Origin: Rhodanobacteraceae bacterium
GTDB taxonomy: Bacteria > Pseudomonadota > Gammaproteobacteria > Xanthomonadales > SZUA-5
Reading direction: 5' to 3'
NCBI GenBank assembly: GCA_024234055.1
Contig: JACKOW010000021.1
Coordinates: 1-58,884 of the forward strand
Length of the DNA stretch: 58,884 nucleotides
The notes under the pieces were generated by a model. The model saw only the letters and a program-made list of their open reading frames with translations. It was not told the origin of the DNA and did not search any database. Every line of letters begins with the position of its first letter. The first letter of the stretch is position 1. The translations under genes were made by a program, and so were the position numbers. This document shows, piece by piece, positions 52,901-58,884 of this stretch.

Positions 52901-53337
52901 GCATGACCAGGGTCCGGCGGCTGGTGCTCAAAACGATCATGGCGAGGGTCGTAGATCGAGAGCCCGGCGCTTTGCGTGGCCACCCACAAGCGGCCATCGG
53001 AATGCGCCAGCAAGCCCCGCACATAGTCATCAGCGATCGAATCTGGCGCTTCGGCGACATTCCGATAGGCATGCAGACGATAGCCGTCGAAGCTGTACAG
53101 GCCCTCGGGCGTGCCCAGCCAGATCAGCCCGCGTCGATCCTGGGCAATCACGGTGATGATGCCGTTGCCGATCTTCTCGGTCCCGGGCACCGACTCGAAA
53201 TAGGGTTGCCCCAGCGACTGCGCGAGCGCCGCCGGCAAGCACCACGGGCCCAACAGGCAGCACGCCAAGCAGAGCCAGAACGCTGCCGGACGATCAGCGA
53301 TCAGGTATCGGAAGCCTGAAAGAGCAAGCTCGTTCAC
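49975..53337 (-). CDS. Two-component sensor histidine kinase with seven-blade-type propeller (Y_Y_Y/reg_prop)
   Basis: A ~1,120-aa membrane sensor. A signal/TM region (AAFWLCLACCLLGPWCLPAALAQ) precedes about a dozen ligand-binding propeller repeats of the 'G-IWIGT--G' kind (GLIWLGTPEGLY, GRLWVATQSAGLS, GDVWIGFGKEGL and so on). A Y_Y_Y-like beta domain (SASIHYAYRLRGLDEDWTEV) and a TM helix (AVLALLALLLLIGLGM) follow, then a coiled coil, HisKA (GVAHEINTPIG; His885 is the phosphorylation site) and HATPase_c (DDGRGMPEE, GSGGSGLGLHVV, GQGTEFLMRFP). No receiver domain, and no response regulator nearby. A GTG start (53337) is used because it directly precedes the signal region. It is divergent from the next gene; 53338-53573 is the shared promoter space. 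Confidence 0.88.
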   Translation of the reverse strand: MNELALSGFRYLIADRPAAFWLCLACCLLGPWCLPAALAQSLGQPYFESVPGTEKIGNGIITVIAQDRRGLIWLGTPEGLYSFDGYRLHAYRNVAEAPDSIADDYVRGLLAHSDGRLWVATQSAGLSIYDPRHDRFEHQPPDPGHAGGLPGAAVLALAEAPNGDVWIGFGKEGLARWDHASGRFESFRPDPGSSGALQHDTVRSLLFDRHGDLWIGTGNGLQRKRKDSPLFEHIASAEDDQAGLSRQYVYALFEASDGHIWIGTQASGAAVLDPDSGRLQRFLPGAEGTGHPWISGFSEPVPGQIWVHTYGGGIDIVDAKSPRIVQRVRSDLSIPGGLTLDRLTAPLRDRSGLIWLGTWGAGAQHYNPHNAAAFRSIRHGAANPAGLSAGSVMSTLPLDAQTVLIGTGGAGIDLLDLDEGVVRRFPPDPQAPGALHDGTIRALERASDGSIWVGTQQAGVQSLDLDKGQFSAPLAGLPRGPVRQLELIPSGLLAVGMQAALVLHDPRSGAVRRLRTELDQDFTDAVWSLLADADGHLWVSTPNALLWWSEGSDRLHQVEAPTDWPLGALTDIRMDAAGTVWVTGPRGIARLRGWQQGQPRFERYGREHSALSRGSGQQMLPDQRGRLWSTQVLVDPRSDSIQRIGVADGIDIGSVEIGSGSIGPTGLLFFGGTRGLLIVDPERFSPWRFDPPLLFTRIDVDGRSRLGTDPGPGLNLASGQRRFSAEFAALDYSAPASIHYAYRLRGLDEDWTEVDAGQRIASYNNLWPGSYQLEVRAHLNTGGFSAAPLSLPVTVAPIWWQRPISAVLALLALLLLIGLGMRWRTRKVQARAEALEVLVEKRTRELSLAKSGAEDALSDLRGAQKQLVAAEKMASLGQLVAGVAHEINTPIGIAITAASHLDELARTGNAKLEENRFTRNDLSRWKAEVMDAARLIQNSLQRAGELVASFKQVSVDQSSGQRRTFLLDDFLREVQTTLGPGLRRTPHTLICDCPERIELDSYPGALFQILSNLINNAQIHAFSDDQPGHMWVGAQSSGDSLLLRFSDDGRGMPEEVAAHAFDPFFTTKRGSGGSGLGLHVVHNLVTQLLGGEIELRSKPGQGTEFLMRFPKRTPEAGRAG

Positions 53338-53573
53338 CAGCGGGTACGCCCCTGCATGCCGATGACGCACTATCACGCGGCGACACCCTGATCGCAAGCC
53401 GGGCCGCGCCCCAAAGTTTGCTGTGCAGCTTGAAGCCCGGAAGCTCGCATGGCGCACCCGGCCTCACGGATCGCCTTCTGTCTGGCATTTGCAGGTTCAA
53501 GTCCCTGGCTGTGGTCCGTGGGGCCGCGATCTGTCGTTCGTGCCGCTGTCGACCGAACAAGAGGCTGCAGCAG

Positions 53574-56492
53574 ATGACTCAGGCAAGCGCACACGCGGCA
53601 GCATGGATGCTGGCCGCCCTGGCATTGACAACAGCTGACGAGTGCCTGGGACTGGATCGGGAGTTTGCCCAGGCGCAGGGGCGATCTGATTTTGCCCGTT
53701 ACCCGCTGGCAGTGGATTTGCCAGCCACACCTGGCAGCGGGAAGAGGGGATTGGCGCTTGCCCAGGGCGATGTGGATGGCGACGGCATGCCTGATCTGGT
53801 GCTGTCGCTGGTGACCGCCGAGGGTGAAGGCAAGCTGCTGGTCTATCCCGGAAATGTCGATTACCTGTTTCCGCACACGGCCCAGGCCAGGGCCCGTCAA
53901 GCGCTGAGTGGTGCGCCCCCCGAGGCCTTCCTGGCAGCGTGGCCGGAACGACACATTCCAGTGGCGGCCGACCGCATGGTGCTGGTCGACAGCGACGCCG
54001 ATGGGCGCATGGAGGTGATCGTTGGTGCCGTGGGCGGCGACTCGCTCTGGCGGCTCACCGCCGCCGAGCTGCGCGGTAGTGGCGACGCTCAGAGTATTGC
54101 GCTGGAGGGCACGCTGACGGCCTTGGCGGCGGGCGAGGTTGGGCGACGGGACGGCGTGGACGAGGTAGTGGCCGCCGTCACCCACGACGGCAAGGCCAGT
54201 CTGTTGCTCTGGGCTGGCTCGCGCCGGCCGCCCACGAGGCTGGCACTGCCGGCGCCGGTGTCTGCACTGGCGGTGGGCATGCTCAACGAGGATCCCTGGG
54301 GTGATGTCGTATGGCTGGGCGCCGAGCGTCTGGGCTGGATCAGCGGCAGCGATCGCACCCTGAGCGGGCAGGAATGGGCAATGCCGCAATCTGTCGTTGC
54401 CCCACTCATGGCAGCACCCCGGCAATTGCTGCTGTATCCGCCCAGCGTAGCTCGAGGCGCGCGGCGCGGATGGTTGCTGGATGCATCCGGTACGCTGCAC
54501 AGTCTGGAATGGAACGCCCAGGGCTTGACCATCGCAGCGGCAGCCTATCGTCGCGCCGATGGCCTGCCTTGGCCGGCAACGACGGCCGTGCTCGGGCGCG
54601 TGTCCACCGAGGCCTTGCCCAGCCTGATCGCCGGCCATGCCGACGGCCACGTCGAGTTCGGGCTGGAGCGCGATTCGGCGACACGGCTGCAGGCCAGCAA
54701 TGGCGCCGCACCGGTCGCCATGCTGGCCATGCGCTTGAACGCCGATGCCCTGGATGATCTGGTGATCGTCGACACCGGCAGCGCAATACCGAGCGTGGTG
54801 GCCAGTGCACCGCAGGCCAGCTTTCTGGTCGAGAACAACAGCAATCTGCCCGATTGCGCACAGGGCGACGGGGTGTGCTCCACTGACATCGGCATGGGCT
54901 GCGGCAGTGGCGGCTGCAGCTTGCGCGCGGCCTTGCAGGAAGCGGCCGCCCTGCCAGGGCCGGATGCGGTGAATTTCAGCATTGCCGGTGGCGGACAATC
55001 GATCATCAACAGCGGCGAACTGGTGGTCAACGCCGGCACCAGCGTCGACGCCACCACCCAGCCCGGCTATGCCGGCGTGCCGCTGATCCTGCTTTTCGGC
55101 AATGCCACCAACGGACCGGGCCTCGCCACCTTCGGCGCCAACAATCTGGTGCGTGGCATGCTGGTGCGCGACTACGCGTCGGGAATCGCCGTCTGTGGCA
55201 GCGGTGACGTCATCGAAGCCAATATCACCGGCCCCTATCCGGGTACGGCGCCCGCCAACGGCGGTAACGGCGTCGGCATCAACATTGGCGGCTGCAACTT
55301 CACCCAGCCGGACCAGTCACGGATCGGCGGCACCGTCACCGCCGCCCGCAATTACGCCTACGGCAATGGCTTTGCCGACTTTGCCATCGCCGCCACTTCC
55401 GGATGTTCCTCCAGCGCCAGCAACACGGAAGTGCTGGGAAACTATTTCGGATTCGAACCGGATGGCAGCGTGACCCGCACGGCCTGGTACAGCGCCAACA
55501 TCTGCCAGTTCAACGGCGGCAGCATCGGTGGTATCGCCAGCGGCAGCCGGAACCTCCTCGCCGGCGCCGCCGCCGGCTCGGGCGACCCCAGCGCCATGCG
55601 CATGAGTGACTGCTGCTTTGCCGCCGGTAATCTGCTGGTGCTTGGCAATCGTTTCGGTGCCGCCGCAGATGGCAGTCCCACCGGAGCGGTGGGTCAGGGA
55701 ATTCGGCAACTGGGGCGGGTCGACGCCCTCAGCATCGGTGCACCTGGCGGTGGCAACGAGCTGGTGGGCTTTCCCGGGGATGCGCTGTTGCTGGGCGGCG
55801 TGATGTCCTCGACCAGCGTGCAGGGCAATTGGGTGGGGCAACTGGCCGATGGCAGCGTGTTGGCCAACGGCGGAAGCGGCATCTACATCGATCACCTGAG
55901 CAATTCCCTGCCGGCAACCGCGCCCACCCTGAGCATCGGCGGCAGCGCTGCGGGCGAGGGCAATGTCATCGCCCACCAGGCCGGCGCGGGAGTACTGCTC
56001 CGCGGTGGCGAACGCAGCCGCGTGCGCGGCAACAGCATCCACGGCAACGGAGGCATGGCCATCGACATCCAGTGCCAGGACTTTCCGGGCTGCGGCAGCG
56101 GCCCAACCCTGAACGATCCCGGCGATCCCGACGGCTGTGGCCACAATTGTGCCAACGCCGGCCAGAATCATCCGGTGGTGACACTCGGCGGTGGCATCTT
56201 TGCCCGCGGCACGCTCAACAGCAGACCGGCCTCGACCTACACCATCGACCTCTACGCCGCGCCCGCCTGCCCCCCGGATGGCCGCGGTGATCTGACGCTC
56301 TACCTCGGCTCCACCGTGACCGGCACCACCGACGCCAATGGCGATGTCAGCTGGTCCGGCGTGATTGCCGAGGTGCCGCAGGGCTGGGTGCTGACGGCGA
56401 CCGCCACCGACGAGGCCGGCAACACCTCGGAGCCGGCGCCTTGTCGCAGCAGCGTCGCAGGTCAGCTGCTGAGCGATGGATTCGAGGACTGA
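53574..56492 (+). CDS. Large secreted FG-GAP / right-handed beta-helix protein
   Basis: A 972-aa exported protein. A signal-like stretch (HAAAWMLAALALTTADE) precedes FG-GAP-type repeats with calcium sites (GDVDGDGMPDLVLS, DSDADGRMEVIVG). A cysteine-rich segment with a CSLRAALQEA-type motif follows (CGSGGCSLRAA, akin to the CSLREA domain), then many ~25-residue coils of a right-handed beta-helix (NNLVRGMLVRDYASGIAV, GNYFGFEPDGSVTR). It ends GQLLSDGFED. Surface adhesin or polysaccharide-binding protein is a plausible guess. I start at ATG 53574 with AAGAGG upstream; the longer frame contains no signal. Confidence 0.7.
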   Translation: MTQASAHAAAWMLAALALTTADECLGLDREFAQAQGRSDFARYPLAVDLPATPGSGKRGLALAQGDVDGDGMPDLVLSLVTAEGEGKLLVYPGNVDYLFPHTAQARARQALSGAPPEAFLAAWPERHIPVAADRMVLVDSDADGRMEVIVGAVGGDSLWRLTAAELRGSGDAQSIALEGTLTALAAGEVGRRDGVDEVVAAVTHDGKASLLLWAGSRRPPTRLALPAPVSALAVGMLNEDPWGDVVWLGAERLGWISGSDRTLSGQEWAMPQSVVAPLMAAPRQLLLYPPSVARGARRGWLLDASGTLHSLEWNAQGLTIAAAAYRRADGLPWPATTAVLGRVSTEALPSLIAGHADGHVEFGLERDSATRLQASNGAAPVAMLAMRLNADALDDLVIVDTGSAIPSVVASAPQASFLVENNSNLPDCAQGDGVCSTDIGMGCGSGGCSLRAALQEAAALPGPDAVNFSIAGGGQSIINSGELVVNAGTSVDATTQPGYAGVPLILLFGNATNGPGLATFGANNLVRGMLVRDYASGIAVCGSGDVIEANITGPYPGTAPANGGNGVGINIGGCNFTQPDQSRIGGTVTAARNYAYGNGFADFAIAATSGCSSSASNTEVLGNYFGFEPDGSVTRTAWYSANICQFNGGSIGGIASGSRNLLAGAAAGSGDPSAMRMSDCCFAAGNLLVLGNRFGAAADGSPTGAVGQGIRQLGRVDALSIGAPGGGNELVGFPGDALLLGGVMSSTSVQGNWVGQLADGSVLANGGSGIYIDHLSNSLPATAPTLSIGGSAAGEGNVIAHQAGAGVLLRGGERSRVRGNSIHGNGGMAIDIQCQDFPGCGSGPTLNDPGDPDGCGHNCANAGQNHPVVTLGGGIFARGTLNSRPASTYTIDLYAAPACPPDGRGDLTLYLGSTVTGTTDANGDVSWSGVIAEVPQGWVLTATATDEAGNTSEPAPCRSSVAGQLLSDGFED

Positions 56493-56545
56493 ATGAGCGC
56501 TCACGACCCGCTGCGACAGGGCGAGGCCGGCGCTATGCTGGTGGC

Positions 56546-57097
56546 ATGGCAGACCCTGGCGAAAACCCGGTGGCGCGCAGCGCGCTGGACCAGCGCGCTG
56601 AGGAGCTCTACACCGAACTGCGGGCCATCGCCGGCGCGGCCATGGCCGATCAACGCGGTCCACACACGCTGCAACCCACGGCGCTGGTGCATGAGGCCTG
56701 GCTGCGGCTGGCCCGGCTGCAGCGTCTGGATACTGGCGATCGCCGGGCCTTTCTGGCTTTGGCGGCCAAGGTCATGCGCCATGTCCTGGTGGATCACGCG
56801 CGCGGCAAGCAGCGCCTCAAACGCGGCGGGCAGGCGCTGATGCTGACCTGGGACGACCGCGAGAATGCACTCGGCGGCGGCGTCGATCCGATCGATCTGG
56901 TGGCCTTCGACGCGGCGCTGGAGCGCCTGAACGAGCTCGACCCGCGGCAGGTCGAGATCGTTGAAATGCGCTATCTGGCCGGGTTGTCGGTGGAAGAGAC
57001 CGCCGAGGTGCTGCAACTGTCGCCCACCACGGTCAAGCGCGATGCGGCAATGGCTCGCGCCTGGGTGTTGAGGGAGTTGGCCGGCGATTGCCCGTGA
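56546..57097 (+). CDS. ECF sigma factor, TIGR02999-like
   Basis: A 183-aa extracytoplasmic-function sigma factor. Region 2 includes LQPTALVHEAWLRL and DRRAFLALAAKVMRHVLVDHARGKQRLKRGG; region 4 is LDPRQVEIVEMRYLAGLSVEETAEVLQLSPTTVKRD. This pattern is the TIGR02999 ECF group, which commonly pairs with a Ser/Thr protein kinase. The GTG-start kinase gene overlaps this gene's stop (GTGA), matching that pairing. No anti-sigma factor is visible. The start is the ATG at 56546, giving the usual length. Confidence 0.9.
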   Translation: MADPGENPVARSALDQRAEELYTELRAIAGAAMADQRGPHTLQPTALVHEAWLRLARLQRLDTGDRRAFLALAAKVMRHVLVDHARGKQRLKRGGQALMLTWDDRENALGGGVDPIDLVAFDAALERLNELDPRQVEIVEMRYLAGLSVEETAEVLQLSPTTVKRDAAMARAWVLRELAGDCP

Positions 57098-58884
57098 CTG
57101 CGTCCGAACACCACGCCAGACTCACGGCGCTGTTCGGCGAGGCGCTGGAACTGGATCCGGAGCAGCGCGATACCTGGTTGCTGCAACTGCCAACGGAGCT
57201 GGCCGCCGAGTTGCGCAGCTTGCTCTTTCATCATCAGCGTACCGCGCCGGCGCTCGAGCAGATCCGCGCGGTGGCCAGTGAGCGTGCGATCGAGCCCCAG
57301 CCCTGGCTGGGTCGCCGCCTCGGTGTGTGGCAGATCGACGCCGTACTCGGCGAGGGTGGCATGGGCATGGTGTTCGCGGTGCACCGGGTCGAGGGCGGTT
57401 TCGAGCAACAAGGCGCCCTGAAGCTGCTGCGCACGCGCTTTCCGAATGGCCGACAGATCGAGCGCTTCCGGCAGGAGCGGGATGCTCTGGCTCGGCTGGA
57501 TCACCCCGGCATCGCCCGCCTGCTGGACGGCGGTGAAAGCGCAGACGGCGAGCTCTATCTGGTCATGGAGCGCATCAGCGGCGTCAGCTTGGACCGCCAC
57601 GCCCGCCAGCAGGGTTTGACCCTGGGGCAATGCATCGACTTGATCGAACAAGCTTGCGCGGCCGTCGCTTATGCCCATCGCCACCTGATCGTGCATCGTG
57701 ACATCAAGCCCGACAATCTGCTGGTGAGTGCCGAAGGACAGGTCAAGCTGCTCGACTTTGGTATTGCCCGGCTGCTGGATGTGCAGGCTGCGAGGAAAGC
57801 CGAAACCACCCAGGAGCGCGCCTGGACGCCAGCCTTTGCCGCGCCCGAACAGATTGCCGGGGGCGTGATCACCACAGCCACCGATGTTTACGCCCTGGGG
57901 GCGGTCGCCTGGCTGCTGCTGAGCGGCGCCGAACGAGCGCCGGAGCAAGGTCCTCCGTCGGCTGACGGTGACAGACGATGGCCGCCGCCCTCGCAAGCGG
58001 CGGCGATGGCAGGCCGGCCCGCTCGGGCACGGGCGCTGCGTGGCGACATCGACACCGTGGTCTGCTGTGCACTGAACACGGCATCCGAGAGGCGCTACCC
58101 GAGTACCGAGGACTTTGCCGCCGATCTGCGCCGGGCCCTGCAGCGCCAGCCGATCCGGGCTCGCCGAGATTCAATCCGCTACCGTCTGGGGCGCTTCCTC
58201 CAGCGCCATCGTGGCGCCAGCGCCGCCGCTGGCCTTGCCTTGCTGGCATTGTTCGCAACCACCGCATGGTCACTGCGAGAAGCCGCCCGTGCCAACCGTG
58301 AAGCCGGCCGTGCCGATGCCGCGCTGGTGCGCAGTGATCGCATCAACCAGTTCCTGTGGTCGGTACTGACGGCGCCGGATCCAGCCATGCAACTGCTGGG
58401 CTGGAAGGCCGGCGCCAAGATGACCGTGGGCGATCTGCTGCAAGGGCTCGAAGGCCGCGTGGACGATGAATTCGCCGGCGACCCCATTGCCGCCGCCAAC
58501 ATCCGCCTGGCCTTGGCACAAGGTCAGATGGCCATGCAGCAGCTGGACACGGCGGAGGCGCAGATCAAGCGCAGCCTTCAGACCCTGGTCGCGCTGGGCG
58601 CTGATGGCGAGCAGGACGCAGCGCTGGAAGCGCAGGCGGCGGCGCGCCAGATGTGGGCACGAATCCGGCTGGTCCGCGGCGAGGCCAGCACCGCCGAAGT
58701 GCTGCTGCGGCAGGCCGTGAGCGATTTTTCCCGGGTGCAGCGACTGACGCCGCTGCGGCATTTGTCGGCCGTGGCGGCCGTGCACGATCTGGGCTGGTGT
58801 CTGGCTCGACAAGGACGCCAGGACGAAGCCGAGAGGGCCTATCGCGAGGCCATCGAGCGCGCGCGAGACGAGTTGCCGCCGAAT
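57094..58884 (+). CDS. Ser/Thr protein kinase with C-terminal TPR region (3' end outside window)
   Basis: An open frame of 597 codons running off the window, so it is incomplete. It starts GTG at 57094, overlapping the sigma-factor stop (GTGA). An N-terminal ~70-residue helical segment precedes a Hanks-type kinase domain: glycine loop GEGGMGMV, ATP-binding Lys110 (GALKLL), catalytic Asp203 (VHRDIKPDN), Asp221 of LLDFG and FAAPEQ. A single transmembrane helix (ASAAAGLALLALFATTAWSL) follows, then tetratricopeptide-like helices to the window edge. Such kinases are typical partners of TIGR02999 ECF sigma factors. It is likely cotranscribed with the sigma gene and acts in the same signalling pathway. 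Confidence 0.9.
   Translation, partial: MTASEHHARLTALFGEALELDPEQRDTWLLQLPTELAAELRSLLFHHQRTAPALEQIRAVASERAIEPQPWLGRRLGVWQIDAVLGEGGMGMVFAVHRVEGGFEQQGALKLLRTRFPNGRQIERFRQERDALARLDHPGIARLLDGGESADGELYLVMERISGVSLDRHARQQGLTLGQCIDLIEQACAAVAYAHRHLIVHRDIKPDNLLVSAEGQVKLLDFGIARLLDVQAARKAETTQERAWTPAFAAPEQIAGGVITTATDVYALGAVAWLLLSGAERAPEQGPPSADGDRRWPPPSQAAAMAGRPARARALRGDIDTVVCCALNTASERRYPSTEDFAADLRRALQRQPIRARRDSIRYRLGRFLQRHRGASAAAGLALLALFATTAWSLREAARANREAGRADAALVRSDRINQFLWSVLTAPDPAMQLLGWKAGAKMTVGDLLQGLEGRVDDEFAGDPIAAANIRLALAQGQMAMQQLDTAEAQIKRSLQTLVALGADGEQDAALEAQAAARQMWARIRLVRGEASTAEVLLRQAVSDFSRVQRLTPLRHLSAVAAVHDLGWCLARQGRQDEAERAYREAIERARDELPPN

Overview
The window is high-GC bacterial DNA. Its gene content (RND efflux operon, FNR-type regulator, H-NS-like protein, tryptophan 2,3-dioxygenase, YbdG channel, many secreted FG-GAP-type proteins) suggests a gammaproteobacterium near Lysobacterales/Xanthomonadales. 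That placement is inference from the genes, with no marker gene to confirm it. I recognise 36 protein-coding features: 33 complete genes, two cut by the window ends (an alpha-2-macroglobulin at the start, a protein kinase at the end) and one probable remnant. I saw no rRNA, tRNA, CRISPR array or insertion sequence.

Layout. 1-11.6 kb holds envelope and housekeeping genes: alpha-2-macroglobulin, YbdG-type mechanosensitive channel, methyltransferase, secreted alpha/beta hydrolase, Rieske oxygenase, SnoaL-like protein, Ca2+/cation antiporter, MutM, LOG-family enzyme and a DUF4124-type protein. 11.7-18.6 kb is a TetR-controlled RND tripartite efflux operon on the minus strand (TetR, adaptor, pump, outer-membrane channel), with a clear dyad operator at the TetR start. 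18.7-25.1 kb holds a solute-binding protein, an H-NS-like protein with its own terminator, tryptophan 2,3-dioxygenase, a 77-aa unknown, an FNR-type regulator, a secreted DUF4397-like protein and PyrE.

25.4-42.6 kb is the centrepiece: a TetR regulator divergent from a four-gene plus-strand cluster that reads as a complete polyunsaturated-fatty-acid-type (Pfa) megasynthase. It comprises PfaD (enoyl reductase), PfaA (KS-AT-ACPx3-KR-DH), a large PfaC carrying a fused acyltransferase (KS-CLF-AT-DH-DH) and a 4'-phosphopantetheinyl transferase. There is no separate PfaB. The gene order and the AT-in-PfaC layout resemble the myxobacterial pfa1-pfa2-pfa3 type more than the marine gammaproteobacterial pfaABCD type. 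The product cannot be read from sequence.

42.6-58.9 kb holds an HdeA-like periplasmic protein, a vanadium-haloperoxidase-type protein coupled to an FG-GAP/ASPIC-UnbV protein, a Na+/H+ antiporter, a TPR lipoprotein, a DUF4331-like remnant, a propeller-type sensor histidine kinase, a large secreted FG-GAP/beta-helix protein, and an ECF sigma factor overlapping a Ser/Thr kinase gene.

The most unusual non-genic feature is a repeat architecture seen about ten times. Short tandem units (7-9 bp) occur as two inverted arms, often with palindromic REP-like elements outside or inside the arms. The unit sequence differs from locus to locus, but the layout is the same. These arrays are mostly intergenic. 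They also run into coding sequence: inside pfaD, inside two linkers of pfaC, and across the junction of the RND pump and channel genes. Other intergenic stretches (for example 22315-22574, 46814-46991 and 53338-53573) show nothing beyond likely promoter space.
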